This document shows positions 9,231 to 19,242 of a stretch of DNA of 64,000 nt, piece by piece. The DNA comes from Limnobaculum xujianqingii. GTDB taxonomy: Bacteria > Pseudomonadota > Gammaproteobacteria > Enterobacterales > Enterobacteriaceae. Made by a program: the position numbers and the translations under genes. Numbering within the stretch: position 1 is the first letter of the stretch; the number at the start of each line of letters is the position of its first letter. The stretch lies in assembly GCF_013394855.1 (NCBI RefSeq), contig NZ_JABMLK010000002.1:1488001-1552000 (forward strand), in the 5' to 3' direction. Under the pieces are notes generated by a model. The model made no database searches, was not told the origin of the DNA, and was given only the letters and a program-made list of their open reading frames with translations.

Positions 9231-9848
9231 CTATCTCCGGTCACTGCCTGAAGGTGAGAAGTCAACGCTTGGGGCCGTTGATATTTGCTCACTGTTTTCT
9301 GGCAGGAAATTTTGCTTGGTTTTATACCCTAAGAGCTTGGCAGTAATCAGCCCGGGGAATCGGCGGATCTCCAGGTTATAATCCTGAACTGCTTTGATAT
9401 AACGCTGACGAGCCACGGCGATTCTATTCTCAGTGCCTTCCAACTGAGTCATCAGGTTAGTGAACATTTCATTGGCTTTCAGGTCTGGATAACTTTCTCT
9501 GATGACCAACAGGCGGGATAATGCGCTACCCAATTGAGCCTGTGATTGTTGAAAAGCGCGCATGGCCTCTTCGCTATCCGGTGCCGCCATGTTTTGTTCT
9601 GTAGAACCAATTCTTGAGCGAGCGTCAGAAACTTGCTTAAACACATCAGCTTCGTGAGCAGCATAGCCTTTAGCGGTAGAAACCAGATTCGGAATCAGGT
9701 CAGCACGGCGCTGATATTGGTTTAAAACTTCAGACCAGCTTGCGGTGACATTTTCATCCTGAGTTTGGATTTCGTTGTAATTACATCCGGTCAACATAAG
9801 GGCCAGCAATGACATGGCCAGCCAACGAAAATGAGAAGAGAACGACAT
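9231..9848 (-). CDS. lemA: LemA family protein
   Basis: A 205-residue protein with a lipoprotein-type signal (LLALMLTGCNYNEIQ, lipobox LTGC). The body shows the LemA pattern: NQYQRRADLIPNLVSTAKGYA, a helical region with QAQLGSALSRLLVIRESYPDLKAN, and TENRIAVARQRYIKAVQDYN, then FPGLITAKLLGYK. LemA proteins are helical, membrane-anchored and face the periplasm; their function is not settled. It is the first gene of a lemA-TPM operon. Confidence 0.9.
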   Translation of the reverse strand: MSFSSHFRWLAMSLLALMLTGCNYNEIQTQDENVTASWSEVLNQYQRRADLIPNLVSTAKGYAAHEADVFKQVSDARSRIGSTEQNMAAPDSEEAMRAFQQSQAQLGSALSRLLVIRESYPDLKANEMFTNLMTQLEGTENRIAVARQRYIKAVQDYNLEIRRFPGLITAKLLGYKTKQNFLPENSEQISTAPSVDFSPSGSDRR

Positions 9849-9994
9849 AAATATTTATTCCTTGAATACCAAAAATAGCGCCCCTGTGGAGGCAGGCAAT
9901 ATACGACGATTATAAATCAGTTTGAACAGTATTCTGCTATTAATGGTGACAGGAAACCGACATATTCAAACCAAACAGGCTGAAGAAAAGTGGT

Positions 9995-10030
9995 AAAAAA
10001 GGGGAAGCTTAAATAAGCTTCCCCTTTTTT
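9995..10030 (-). terminator. bidirectional-looking terminator after uvrA
   Basis: A run of A, stem GGGGAAGCTTA / TAAGCTTCCCC and a run of six T make a symmetric terminator. On the minus strand it ends uvrA, 10 bp after its stop codon. Confidence 0.88.
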
Positions 10031-10039
10031 GTGGAGAGA

Positions 10040-12871
10040 TTAATCTTTTTCCAAAATTGGTTTCAGGAAGCGGGCAGTATGCGATTCGGCGCACTCGGCT
10101 ACGGTTTCTGGCGTACCGGAAACCAGAATTTGACCGCCGCCACTTCCTCCTTCCGGACCCAAATCAACGATCCAGTCAGCGGTTTTAATCACGTCCAGAT
10201 TATGCTCAATAACTACAATCGTATTACCCTGATCTCGTAGCTGATGAAGCACTGTTAGCAGCTGTTCAATGTCGGCGAAATGCAAACCGGTGGTGGGTTC
10301 ATCCAAAATATACAGAGTTTGACCGGTTCCACGCTTGGAAAGCTCTTTTGCCAGTTTCACTCGTTGAGCCTCACCGCCGGACAGTGTAGTGGCGGACTGA
10401 CCTAAACGAATATAGGAAAGGCCAACATCCATCAGTGTTTGTAGCTTACGTGACAGAGCAGGCACCACGTCAAAGAATTCTCTGGCATCTTCAACCGTCA
10501 TTTCCAGCACTTCGTTGATGTTTTTGCCCTTATATTTTACTTCCAGGGTTTCGCGGTTATAACGTTTGCCTTTGCACTGGTCGCAAGGAACATACACATC
10601 TGGCAGGAAGTGCATTTCAACTTTGATTACGCCATCACCCTGACAGGCTTCGCAGCGGCCACCGCGAACGTTAAAGCTGAAACGGCCAGGATTATAGCCA
10701 CGTGCGCGAGACTCTGGCACACCAGCAAACAGCTCACGGATTGGCGTGAAAATACCAGTATAGGTGGCCGGGTTGGAGCGAGGCGTACGTCCGATAGGGC
10801 TTTGGTCAATATCAATAACCTTATCGAAGTGCTCCAGACCGGTAATCTCTTTGTAAGGTGCGACTTCATCACCGGTGGCTCCATTAAGCTGGCGCTGAGC
10901 AACCGGGTATAGCGTATCGTTAATCAGCGTAGATTTTCCTGAGCCCGAAACACCGGTAATACAGGTAAACAGGCCCACAGGAACGGTTAACGTAACGTTT
11001 TTCAGGTTATTTCCGGTTGCGCCAATCACTTTCAGTACTTTGTTGGCATCTGCCGCTACACGCTGTTTAGGGATCTCAATTTTGCGTTTACCCGACAGGA
11101 ACTGGCCGGTCAGCGATTCAGGAACCTTCATGATGTCTTCCATGGTGCCTTCAGCGACCACGTTACCACCATGAACGCCCGCTCCCGGGCCGATATCAAT
11201 GACGTGGTCTGCTTCACGAATGGCGTCTTCATCATGTTCAACCACAATCACGGTATTGCCCAGATTCCGTAGATGAATCAGCGTATCGAGCAGACGTTGG
11301 TTATCGCGCTGGTGTAAACCGATAGAAGGTTCATCCAGCACATACATTACCCCAACCAAACCGGCACCAATTTGACTGGCAAGACGGATACGTTGAGCCT
11401 CACCACCAGACAGCGTTTCTGCCGAACGGGAAAGCGAAAGGTAGTTCAGACCGACGTTGACCAAAAAGCTCAGACGTTCCCCGATTTCTTTCAGAATTTT
11501 TTCAGCGATTTGTGCCCGTTGACCCTGTAATGACAGGGCGCCAAAGAATTTCATCGCATCGCCAATGCTGAGCTCTGAAATTTCCGGTAGCGTAGTGTTC
11601 TCTACGAATACGTGGCGCGCTTCCTCTTTCAGACGGGTACCGCCACAAGAAGTACAGGAACGATTGCTGATAAACTTCGCCAGCTCTTCACGCACAGCGG
11701 TGGATTCCGTCTCTTTATAACGGCGTTCCATATTATTCAGCACACCTTCAAACGGATGCTTACGTACCGTGGTATCACCACGATCGTTAACGTATTTGAA
11801 CTCAATATTCTCTTTGCCCGAGCCGTTAAGTATTACTTTCCGGACGTTTTCCGGCAGGCTGTTAAACGGTGCTTCCACATCAAATTTGTAGTGCTCAGAC
11901 AGCGAGCGAATCATTTGGAAATAGTAAAAGCTGCGGCGATCCCAACCGCGAATGGCACCGCCAGCCAGTGATAGCTCATCGTTTTGTACTACACGTTCCG
12001 GGTCAAAATATTGCTGAACGCCCAAACCATCACAGGTCGGACAGGCACCGGCCGGGTTGTTAAATGAGAACAGACGTGGCTCCAGCTCACGCATGCTGTA
12101 ACCACATATCGGGCAGGCAAAGTTAGCGGAGAACACCATCTCTTCGGCTTTGCTGTCGTCCATATCTGCCACTACAGCGCTGCCGCCAGAGAGGGCTAAT
12201 GCGGTTTCAAATGATTCTGCCAGACGTTGCGCCATATCATCACGCACTTTAAAACGGTCGACTACCACTTCAATGGTGTGCTTTTTCTGCAGCTCGAGTT
12301 TTGGAGGATCGGAAAGATCGCAAACCTCACCGTCAATTCGTGCGCGGATATAGCCTTGAGACGCCAGATTCTCCAGCGTTTTGATATGTTCGCCTTTACG
12401 ATCTTTGATCACCGGCGCCAGTAGCATCAGACGAGTGCCTTCCGGCAATGTCAGTACGTTGTCCACCATCTGACTAACCGTTTGGGCAGCCAGCGTAATA
12501 TTGTGGGTAGGGCAACGTGGTTCACCTACGCGGGCAAACAGCAGGCGCAGGTAATCGTGAATTTCAGTGATGGTGCCCACGGTAGAGCGCGGGTTATGAG
12601 ACGTTGATTTCTGTTCAATAGAAATCGCCGGGGAAAGACCTTCAATATGGTCTACATCCGGTTTTTCCATCAGCGACAGGAACTGACGGGCATAGGCGGA
12701 TAAGGATTCGACATAGCGGCGCTGCCCTTCAGCGTATAGGGTATCAAACGCTAGTGATGACTTACCTGAACCGGACAGCCCGGTAACAACAATAAGCTTG
12801 TTGCGCGGCATGACCAGATTGATGTTTTTTAAGTTATGGGTGCGGGCGCCCCGGACTTCTATCTTATCCAT
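10040..12871 (-). CDS. uvrA: excinuclease ABC subunit A
   Basis: A 943-residue DNA-damage recognition ATPase of nucleotide-excision repair (E. coli UvrA is 940). Two ABC modules are visible: first Walker [16 protein letters not shown] near the N-terminus, second [15 protein letters not shown] around residue 640; two signature motifs LSGGEAQRI and LSGGEAQRV; and zinc-binding pairs [10 protein letters not shown]...CPTCDGLG and CEACQGDG...CDQCKGK. The frame is open 18 codons further upstream, but the ATG at 12871 ([14 protein letters not shown]) matches the family start and has AAGG upstream. A LexA box lies about 60 bp upstream. Confidence 0.97.
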   Translation of the reverse strand: MDKIEVRGARTHNLKNINLVMPRNKLIVVTGLSGSGKSSLAFDTLYAEGQRRYVESLSAYARQFLSLMEKPDVDHIEGLSPAISIEQKSTSHNPRSTVGTITEIHDYLRLLFARVGEPRCPTHNITLAAQTVSQMVDNVLTLPEGTRLMLLAPVIKDRKGEHIKTLENLASQGYIRARIDGEVCDLSDPPKLELQKKHTIEVVVDRFKVRDDMAQRLAESFETALALSGGSAVVADMDDSKAEEMVFSANFACPICGYSMRELEPRLFSFNNPAGACPTCDGLGVQQYFDPERVVQNDELSLAGGAIRGWDRRSFYYFQMIRSLSEHYKFDVEAPFNSLPENVRKVILNGSGKENIEFKYVNDRGDTTVRKHPFEGVLNNMERRYKETESTAVREELAKFISNRSCTSCGGTRLKEEARHVFVENTTLPEISELSIGDAMKFFGALSLQGQRAQIAEKILKEIGERLSFLVNVGLNYLSLSRSAETLSGGEAQRIRLASQIGAGLVGVMYVLDEPSIGLHQRDNQRLLDTLIHLRNLGNTVIVVEHDEDAIREADHVIDIGPGAGVHGGNVVAEGTMEDIMKVPESLTGQFLSGKRKIEIPKQRVAADANKVLKVIGATGNNLKNVTLTVPVGLFTCITGVSGSGKSTLINDTLYPVAQRQLNGATGDEVAPYKEITGLEHFDKVIDIDQSPIGRTPRSNPATYTGIFTPIRELFAGVPESRARGYNPGRFSFNVRGGRCEACQGDGVIKVEMHFLPDVYVPCDQCKGKRYNRETLEVKYKGKNINEVLEMTVEDAREFFDVVPALSRKLQTLMDVGLSYIRLGQSATTLSGGEAQRVKLAKELSKRGTGQTLYILDEPTTGLHFADIEQLLTVLHQLRDQGNTIVVIEHNLDVIKTADWIVDLGPEGGSGGGQILVSGTPETVAECAESHTARFLKPILEKD

Positions 12872-12930
12872 TTCAACAAGCCTTACAGTGTTAACTCTGA
12901 CGCGGAACTGCGAATTATCGCACAAAATAA

Positions 12931-12948
12931 ACTGAATGGATATACAGT
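12931..12948 (-). promoter_or_regulatory. LexA (SOS) box upstream of uvrA
   Basis: On the minus strand this reads ACTGTATATCCATTCAGT, that is CTGT-N8-TCAG with one departure from the CTGT-N8-ACAG consensus. The same imperfect right half is found in the E. coli uvrA box. It is 60 bp upstream of the uvrA start, so SOS induction of uvrA is expected. Confidence 0.85.
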
Positions 12949-13194
12949 GTTATGATGTGATTTAGAACAAAAAGCGATCTAATGGTAAGGCAACAAATTA
13001 GCACTAATAATTTCAATTAATTGGCCGCTTCTTATTCATATGTATCGGAAAGTTACTGAGAGATGGGATGATAAAAGCGGATATAAATCGTTTGCCTGAC
13101 ATTTGATGGGTTATACATATCTTGACGTTTTTTCTCTTATACTCGGACAAGGTTCGCCTCACTGCGTGACATCAACATATTGTGGAGAGAAATG

Positions 13195-13842
13195 ATGAAC
13201 AACTGGTTACAACAAATTCAATCGATACTCGGACAAAAAAGTAACGGAGAAAAACCTGAGTCCGGAGGATTAAACGATTTATTAATGCCGGGCGTATTAG
13301 GTGGCCTGGCTGGTTTGCTGTTAACCAATAAATCCTCTCGCAAAATGGTAGGAAGTGCTGGCAAAAACGCCCTGGTGATTGGCGGCGGTGCCGCATTAGG
13401 TGCGGTGCTTTGGAATAAATATAAACAGCGAGTTAAAGAGACTCAGCAACAGGATGAATCCTCAAGTTCTCAGCCAACGCCAGTAGACCAACGGGCTCGT
13501 CGTCTGGTACAGGCGTTAGTTTTTGCTGCTAAAAGTGATGGTCATATTGATGAGCAGGAACAACAGGCGATTAATAATCAGATTCACCAGCTAGGTATTG
13601 GTGAACAAGCTGAACAGTGGGTACAACAGGCCATTGAACAGCCACTGGACCCACAAACCTTAGCCTATGGCATCAAAAATGAAGAAGAAGCATTGGAGGT
13701 CTATCTGCTAAGTTGTGCGGTAATTGATATTGACCACTTTATGGAACGCAGTTATTTAGATGAACTGGCCAGAGCGCTAAAAATTCCTGATGACGTTAAA
13801 CAGGGGATTGCTCAGGAGTTGCACGGCAACCCGAATGCCTGA
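13195..13842 (+). CDS. yebE: YebE-like inner-membrane protein (DUF533)
   Basis: A 215-residue protein matching the DUF533/YebE family (E. coli YebE about 219). The N-terminus MNNWLQQIQSILGQ resembles YebE, followed by a glycine-rich membrane segment (LMPGVLGGLAGLLL and ALVIGGGAALGAVLW), a Gln/Ser-rich linker, and a C-terminal tellurite-resistance TerB-like helical domain (RLVQALVFAAKSDGHIDEQEQ...). Either ATG at 13192 or 13195 is possible; 13195 gives better spacing from GGAGAG. In E. coli yebE is elsewhere and responds to Cpx envelope stress; here it separates uvrA from ssb. Function unknown. Confidence 0.85.
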   Translation: MNNWLQQIQSILGQKSNGEKPESGGLNDLLMPGVLGGLAGLLLTNKSSRKMVGSAGKNALVIGGGAALGAVLWNKYKQRVKETQQQDESSSSQPTPVDQRARRLVQALVFAAKSDGHIDEQEQQAINNQIHQLGIGEQAEQWVQQAIEQPLDPQTLAYGIKNEEEALEVYLLSCAVIDIDHFMERSYLDELARALKIPDDVKQGIAQELHGNPNA

Positions 13843-14024
13843 TGTTACCACGGCAGGTAAGCCATTGACTGGGAAACGTTATGCAATGGCGGATGTAATT
13901 TCATTGTTGTTGTAATAAAGTTTGTGTACTCAATTCCATTTTTTAACGCTTGTGTCCTTCGCCTGTTGCCATGCTACAATCGAGGGATCAGAATTGTATA
14001 CCTTTACTCATCAGGAGAATCGAC

Positions 14025-14522
14025 ATGGCCAGCAGAGGCATCAATAAAGTAATTCTAGTCGGAAATCTGGGTCAGGACCCGGAAATTCGTTATATGCCTA
14101 ATGGTGGTGCGGTGGCGAATATTACCATTGCGACTTCTGAGAGCTGGCGTGATAAGCAAACCGGTGAGCAAAAAGAAAAAACCGAATGGCACCGTGTGGT
14201 GATTTTCGGCAAATTAGCGGAAATTGCAGGTGAGTACCTGCGTAAAGGTTCACAGGTTTATATCGAAGGTTCTCTGCAAACGCGTAAGTGGCAAGACCAG
14301 AGCGGTCAGGATCGCTACACCACCGAAGTTGTGGTTAACATTGGCGGCGTAATGCAAATGTTGGGTGGTCGTCAGGGTGGCGGTGAAGGTCAGTCAGCTC
14401 AGGGTAGCTGGGGTCAACCACAGCAGCCACAGGCACAGGCATCTCGCCCGGCTCAACAACAAAGTGCACCAATGCAGCAAAATGAACCACCAATGGATTT
14501 TGATGACGATATTCCGTTCTGA
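14025..14522 (+). CDS. ssb: single-stranded DNA-binding protein
   Basis: A 165-residue SSB (E. coli 178). The OB fold covers about residues 1-115 ([57 protein letters not shown]), then a flexible Gln/Pro/Ala linker, then the acidic tip MDFDDDIPF that recruits repair and replication partners. The frame is open to 13950, but AGGAGA before the ATG at 14025 and the standard N-terminus [10 protein letters not shown] fix the start. The linker is slightly shorter than in E. coli. Confidence 0.97.
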   Translation: MASRGINKVILVGNLGQDPEIRYMPNGGAVANITIATSESWRDKQTGEQKEKTEWHRVVIFGKLAEIAGEYLRKGSQVYIEGSLQTRKWQDQSGQDRYTTEVVVNIGGVMQMLGGRQGGGEGQSAQGSWGQPQQPQAQASRPAQQQSAPMQQNEPPMDFDDDIPF

Positions 14523-14549
14523 TAAAATCGATTCAGCAAAACAATTCCC

Positions 14550-14576
14550 AAAGCCCTGTCTCTGACAGGGCTTTTC
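14550..14576 (+). terminator. rho-independent terminator after ssb
   Basis: Stem AAGCCCTGTC / GACAGGGCTT with loop TCT and a short T run (CTTTTC). Confidence 0.85.
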
Positions 14577-14646
14577 ATTATCTCAGAACTCACTATTATA
14601 GAGGATGATTTACCCTATTTTTATTATTACGCTCAATGGATATTGA

Positions 14647-15354
14647 ATGGTACCGCCTTCTTTTTTGTCGAGAATGAATCAGCTAAACCCACTGTTGGTG
14701 ATTGTGCCACCACTGTTTCTGCTGTTTTTATTGCCTTTCCTGCATGTTTCCGCGTTGGTCACTATTCTGGTTGCCATTGGTTTTCTGATACTGATCCTGG
14801 CTGTTTTGCATAAGAAAAAGCGTAATGTTGCGGTACTGATTTTCGTTAGCTTATCGATTATCTGGATTTGGCAGGCTCATTTTACCTGGCAGGGATACTT
14901 CTGGATTAATGCGCGTGAGCTGGGGTCACTGGCCCATAAGATTTCCAGCTATGGGAAGATTCGTTCCCTGGGGTTGGGAAATGATGGCAGCTATCAGGAT
15001 GGCGATCGTATTGTTCATTATGATTCCTATCGTTTTTTGAATGACGTTAGAGTAACTCACTATCCTGATGCTCATAACCCTACTGCCAGCCAGCCGGAAT
15101 GGTTTATTGATGCTTACTGCCAACAGCATGAGATTTCATTAAAACTGTATTATGAACTGCGTGGCGAGCTGCAAAATCTCAGAATTAGTGGTTTTAGCCT
15201 GATGGATAACGGAGATATCTCCTTTATTTTATGGCAAAAAGGCGGCGTGCCCTGGACGATAAATCTGGTTTATATTAAAGATGGCACCCATCCACTGGAT
15301 GGGGATACATTAGAAAAGCTGAATGCTCACTGGTATATTGCTACCTATTCGTAA
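14647..15354 (+). CDS. hypothetical membrane protein
   Basis: A 235-residue protein not recognised. The first about 90 residues form three hydrophobic helices (LVIVPPLFLLFLLPFLHV, VTILVAIGFLILILAVL, VAVLIFVSLSIIWIWQ) with a KKKRN loop; the remaining 145 residues are soluble, with aromatic-rich beta-like stretches (GDRIVHYDSYRFLNDVRVTHYPDAHNP, DISFILWQKGGVPWTINLVYI). The start is uncertain: ATG at 14647 or 14674, neither with a strong ribosome site. It stands alone between the ssb terminator and the dCMP deaminase-like gene. Confidence 0.65.
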   Translation: MVPPSFLSRMNQLNPLLVIVPPLFLLFLLPFLHVSALVTILVAIGFLILILAVLHKKKRNVAVLIFVSLSIIWIWQAHFTWQGYFWINARELGSLAHKISSYGKIRSLGLGNDGSYQDGDRIVHYDSYRFLNDVRVTHYPDAHNPTASQPEWFIDAYCQQHEISLKLYYELRGELQNLRISGFSLMDNGDISFILWQKGGVPWTINLVYIKDGTHPLDGDTLEKLNAHWYIATYS

Positions 15355-15425
15355 TTTATTCATCATGATAGTTAATTATCATGAGTATCCCGGCTTTAGC
15401 CATTCACACCATCAGGAGCAAGCGT

Positions 15426-15935
15426 ATGGAACGACACGAGTATTATATGAATATCGCCATTGCCGTACGTAAAAAGGCTAACTGCCTTGGGCGTAAAGTT
15501 GGGGGCGTGATGGTTAAAGATAACCGAATCATCTCCACTGGTTATAACGGGACGCCGGAAGGAATAAAGAACTGTACCGATGGCGGCTGTATTCGCTGCC
15601 GTGACCGCGCCGCCTATAAAGCCAGCGTTGGTTACGATGTTTGTATTTGTGTTCACGCTGAACAAAACGCCATTATTTCCGCAGCGCGTTTTGGCAACCC
15701 GGTTGAAGGCTCGGTAGTTTATTCCACATTACGCCCTTGCTTTGACTGTACTAAGTCTATGCTACAGGCCAAAGTTCAGGCGATTTACTACCTTCACGAC
15801 TGGAAACATCCGATTGGGGAATTGCAGGAACAATATGAACTGCTGCAATCACAATTTCCGGGTGGAGTACATCAGGTTGCCATGGAAGATCCCGAAGCCG
15901 ACTGGGCTAATGGCGTAACGCTGTCAGGTTCTTGA
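15426..15935 (+). CDS. deoxycytidylate deaminase-like protein
   Basis: A 169-residue member of the cytidine/deoxycytidylate deaminase superfamily (ComEB/dCMP deaminase type). The zinc site is complete: CVHAEQNAI supplies the His and catalytic Glu and RPCFDCTK the two Cys. A second Cys-rich loop (KNCTDGGCIRCRDR) is typical of dCMP deaminases. The expected reaction is dCMP to dUMP for dTMP supply, though E. coli itself makes dUMP by another route. Start chosen at ATG 15426 with AGGAGC upstream; the frame is open to 15381. Confidence 0.82.
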   Translation: MERHEYYMNIAIAVRKKANCLGRKVGGVMVKDNRIISTGYNGTPEGIKNCTDGGCIRCRDRAAYKASVGYDVCICVHAEQNAIISAARFGNPVEGSVVYSTLRPCFDCTKSMLQAKVQAIYYLHDWKHPIGELQEQYELLQSQFPGGVHQVAMEDPEADWANGVTLSGS

Positions 15936-15980
15936 TTGATTTCCCAGGTTCTTCATCGGTTTGGTGGTTTAGCCGTTATA

Positions 15981-16172
15981 CTTAGAATGGCTCATCGGAG
16001 GGAGAGGGTGCCGTTGGGGTCGACTTGGCGTAAGCCAACGAAGTGCCCGTAGGCAGCCTAGGCCCGACGCGCTCTGTAGCTAAGTACAGATTGTTTTCCG
16101 ACCGTGTCCGATGTCAATTTAGGTCTATTGTATTTACGGTCGGAATATCCACTGGTGCTGATTTATTAGGTT
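15981..16172 (+). repeat. dispersed hairpin repeat, copy 1 (+)
   Basis: About 190 bp matching the other copies at 30842, 33058, 59795 and 63625. It contains the shared core GGGTCGACTTGGCGTAAGCC, with stem TTGGC/GCCAA, and the shared CTGTA/TACAG hairpin. Its 3' stem is CCGACCGT (16098-16105) / ACGGTCGG (16136-16143), a different sequence from the other copies but still fully paired. It ends in GGAATATCCACTGGTGCTG. It lies between convergent genes. Confidence 0.9.
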
Positions 16173-16211
16173 TGCTAACGGGTTTAAAAGACAATATTGT
16201 CAGACTTATAC

Positions 16212-16541
16212 CTAAAACTCCCCCGTCACATTATCCCAACGCATTAAATCCGGTATCTTGTTATCCCGATAATAAGCAACAAAAATGTCTGTTACTTCCT
16301 CTACGTCACTAGTGGTATAATGGTAATGGGAAAACTCTTCACCAAAGACTAACCGGGTTTCAACCATATAGTCGCCATCGGTTAATGCAGCCTGAAGATA
16401 GATCGAATTCTCCAGCGGCGTTTGTGGTTCCAGAACGATAAAACTGCCGACATCATCATCGATGCTGGCCACGGATTTACTCAGTATTTGCACGCTAACT
16501 TCCGGCAACACCTCACCATCCACCATCAGTTCAAAATTCAT
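16212..16541 (-). CDS. hypothetical protein, 109 residues
   Basis: A small acidic, mostly beta-looking protein (MNFELMVDGEVLPEVSVQIL, SIYLQAALTDGDYMVETRLVFGEEF, YHYTTSDVEEVTDIFVAYYRD) not recognised. No signal peptide or membrane helix. Its stop codon is 40 bp from repeat copy 1. The size and acidity would fit an immunity-type or periplasmic-less accessory protein, but nothing around it supports a function. Confidence 0.55.
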   Translation of the reverse strand: MNFELMVDGEVLPEVSVQILSKSVASIDDDVGSFIVLEPQTPLENSIYLQAALTDGDYMVETRLVFGEEFSHYHYTTSDVEEVTDIFVAYYRDNKIPDLMRWDNVTGEF

Positions 16542-16666
16542 TGGCTATCAGTCTCTGTTTATTAACAATCGTGAGTAAGTGCGCTTATTGTAATGTGTTG
16601 CTTCGGGGATTCACAGAACATAACCAGATTTCAGCCATAACCAATAAGGCTGAAATCTGATGCGTC

Positions 16667-17587
16667 CTATTTTCGTTCGACTTCAACAATAGAGACTTTT
16701 GGCTTAGCTTTCCCCAAAGGAATATGTACCCGCTGTGCCAAAATAACGCCGATGAGTGAAATAGTGCCGCCAACAAGGTGGTAACTGTGTAATGGTTCAC
16801 GCAGAAAAATAATGGCAATGATAGCGGTTATCACGGGTGTCAGGTTCATAAACAGTGCCGCTTTGCTGGCTCCCAGCTTCATAACTCCCTGAATCCAGAC
16901 AAAAGGTGCAATCACCGATGCAGGAATACCGGCGTACAGCACCAATGGAATGTTATTCGCGTTCAGTGAAATATCATCAGTCATCAGAAAATCTGGTAGT
17001 AACAACATCATGCCAAAGAAGGATTGGATATAGACCGACTGCCAGTTCGACAGTGGAATTGACCAGAGCTTAGTTAACACCCCATACAGCGCGTAGGCCG
17101 TGGCGGCGGTTAGCATCATAAGTTCGCCTTTACCAACTCCCATAGATAGCAGACCCGCAGGATTTCCCCCGCTAATCAGCCATACCAAACCGCAAAAAGA
17201 GAGCAGGCCACCAATAACCACTCCCAGCGTTGGAGGAGTTTTCAGTATAAGAATGCTTAAGAGTACCGTCAGCAATGGGATCAGCGAGACAAAGATACCA
17301 ATAGTCAACGCGCTAATGGTATAGGCCGCGTAGTAAGCCAGACTTTGATACAGCGCCATTCCCAGAAAACCAAGAATTAGCAGTTTCCACCAATAGGGAT
17401 AGATGCTTTTTCTGCGGCGAATGACGCCCGGCAGAATAAAGGGGGTCATGATAAGTAAGGCCAATGCCCAGCGGTAAAATGAAATTGCCGCAGGCTCAAT
17501 AGCGCCAGCCGATAGCTTATTGACGATGGCATTAATTGCCCAAATTAGAACGGCAAGCAGGGGAAACAGGTAAGCCATACGGTACAT
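16667..17587 (-). CDS. EamA/DMT-family transporter
   Basis: A 306-residue inner-membrane protein with ten hydrophobic helices arranged as two EamA repeats (first from AYLFPLLAVLIWAINAIVNK with SFYRWALALLIM; second from GKGELMMLTAATAYALYGVL). Members export or import amino acids and metabolites; the substrate here is unknown. It is divergent from an AraC-family regulator 120 bp away, a common regulator-transporter arrangement, so it may be the target of that regulator. Start uncertain between ATG 17587 and 17578. Confidence 0.85.
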   Translation of the reverse strand: MYRMAYLFPLLAVLIWAINAIVNKLSAGAIEPAAISFYRWALALLIMTPFILPGVIRRRKSIYPYWWKLLILGFLGMALYQSLAYYAAYTISALTIGIFVSLIPLLTVLLSILILKTPPTLGVVIGGLLSFCGLVWLISGGNPAGLLSMGVGKGELMMLTAATAYALYGVLTKLWSIPLSNWQSVYIQSFFGMMLLLPDFLMTDDISLNANNIPLVLYAGIPASVIAPFVWIQGVMKLGASKAALFMNLTPVITAIIAIIFLREPLHSYHLVGGTISLIGVILAQRVHIPLGKAKPKVSIVEVERK

Positions 17588-17708
17588 CACTCACAAACAA
17601 ATATTATCAGGTTGCAGAGTGTACATCTGTCCTGTTTGATAGATATACTTCAAATCAGACAATTCATCACGTCTTTCAGACAATCCTGGTTAAACCCGGT
17701 GGAGAGCT

Positions 17709-18482
17709 ATGCCCGGAGAACAGCGTTTTGCATCTACAGAATCGCATCCTGACAGTATTCTGTTTTTTCGTAGTGAAGAGGTGAATGCTAATACCGAGTT
17801 TCTCGCTCACTCTCACGAGTGGGGGCAAGTCATTTGCGTAAAGTCAGGGGTATTTGCCCTGAATATTGGCGGACAGCGTTTTTTAGCACCTTGTGGTTTT
17901 GCTATCTGGATCCCTGCGGGTATGGAACATTCCAGCTATAACCGCAGGCCAACCCGATTTCGCTCCATTAATATTACGGCCCGTTTTTGTGGTGAAATGC
18001 CGGAGCAACCCTGCGTATTGAATATGGGAACCATATGCAGTGCGATTGTAGAATCCTGCTTTGAACGCAATATTATGGTGCCGCTAAATCATGCGGACCG
18101 TCGCCTTTGTCGGGTTCTGGTGGATCAACTATCGGTAGCTCCAGTACAACATACCTGGTTACCCGGCAGCGATGATAAATACCTGGCGCCTGTCCTTCAG
18201 GCTCTGGAAGCTAATCCATCAGATAATACTTCTCTGGCCCAGTGGGCAAAACGAGTCTATACCACCGAACGTACGTTGGCTCGCCGTTGTAATCAGGAGT
18301 TGGGAATGTCATTTAGTGAGTGGCGACAGCGGTTACGTTTTCTGTATGGCATTTCCCTGCTGGAACAGGGAAAAACCGTACAGGATGTGGCGTTGGAAGT
18401 AGGTTACAGTTCTGCATCGGCGTTTATTGCTATGTTTCAGCATAATGCCGGAACTACGCCAGAACGCTATCGGCGTGGATAA
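17709..18482 (+). CDS. AraC-family transcriptional regulator
   Basis: A 257-residue regulator with an N-terminal cupin (NTEFLAHSHEWGQVICVKSG, IWIPAGMEHSSYNRRP) and a C-terminal double helix-turn-helix (SLAQWAKRVYTTERTLARRC and VQDVALEVGYSSASAFIAMF, ending TTPERYRRG). The architecture resembles NimR (YeaM) of E. coli, which controls an adjacent exporter. The adjacent divergent EamA gene is the likely target (inference). It ends exactly where the convergent LysE gene ends. Confidence 0.87.
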   Translation: MPGEQRFASTESHPDSILFFRSEEVNANTEFLAHSHEWGQVICVKSGVFALNIGGQRFLAPCGFAIWIPAGMEHSSYNRRPTRFRSINITARFCGEMPEQPCVLNMGTICSAIVESCFERNIMVPLNHADRRLCRVLVDQLSVAPVQHTWLPGSDDKYLAPVLQALEANPSDNTSLAQWAKRVYTTERTLARRCNQELGMSFSEWRQRLRFLYGISLLEQGKTVQDVALEVGYSSASAFIAMFQHNAGTTPERYRRG

Positions 18483-19097
18483 TTACACTAAGGTTTGAAA
18501 AGTTCTCCATTCATCCCACAATAACCAAAAAGCAGTCAATGCCAGTGAACCAGCCATCACACCGTTAAACAACCGTAATCGCCAGCCAATTTGCAGCGTT
18601 TCCCGCAGTTTGTCACCCATTAGCGCCCATACATAAACACAGGGAAAGCCAACAACGGTAAATGCAGCAGAAAGCAGCAAAGCACTCATGGTGATATCCA
18701 TTTCCCGCGAGCTAAACAGAATGGCGGCATTGACCAGCATTAACCAGGCTTTTGGGTTAACCCATTGGAACAACATTGCACCTACCATCGACATGGGATG
18801 GGCGTGTGCTTTCCCTTCCGGGCTTCCTGCCAGCCAGATCTTCCAGGATAACCACAGCAGGTAGGTACAACCAAAGATCGCCAACGGCAGGCGGATGGAT
18901 GAAATGTTATTCAAAATTACGCTGAAAGAGAGAGTAATACAAAGACATAACACGCCACAGCCGAGGCTAATACCCACTAAATGCGGCATAGTACGGCGCA
19001 GGCCGAAGTTAACACCCGATGTTGCCAGCATCAGATTATTTGGGCCTGGGGTAATACTCATTACAACGATATAACTGATTAAGGCGAAATCTATCAT
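18483..19097 (-). CDS. LysE/RhtB-family amino-acid exporter
   Basis: A 204-residue membrane protein with about six helices. The N-terminal motif ITPGPNNLMLATSGVNFGLR with HLVGISLG is diagnostic for the LysE/RhtB family, and QWVNPKAWLMLVNAAI is the second conserved block. Members export amino acids. Start placed at ATG 19097 rather than the 8-codon-longer frame. It is divergent from a MocR-type regulator 145 bp away, a frequent regulatory pairing. Confidence 0.87.
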   Translation of the reverse strand: MIDFALISYIVVMSITPGPNNLMLATSGVNFGLRRTMPHLVGISLGCGVLCLCITLSFSVILNNISSIRLPLAIFGCTYLLWLSWKIWLAGSPEGKAHAHPMSMVGAMLFQWVNPKAWLMLVNAAILFSSREMDITMSALLLSAAFTVVGFPCVYVWALMGDKLRETLQIGWRLRLFNGVMAGSLALTAFWLLWDEWRTFQTLV

Positions 19098-19242
19098 GGC
19101 TGTCTCTGTACTAATTATCACAGGTGGTCACGATATAATAGGGGGGACGAATTAAAGGTAACAGATACAGAAAACTGATATTTTAATGGATACAGTTGTG
19201 ATAGCGTATGGAATTCTTCATGCTTTTTTCCGGAGATCATTA

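Noticed and set aside
16043..16312. Open frames running through repeat copies 1 and 3 on the + strand
   Set aside because: They consist of repeat sequence, differ between copies by frame, and have no ribosome site. The repeats appear selected for base pairing, not coding.
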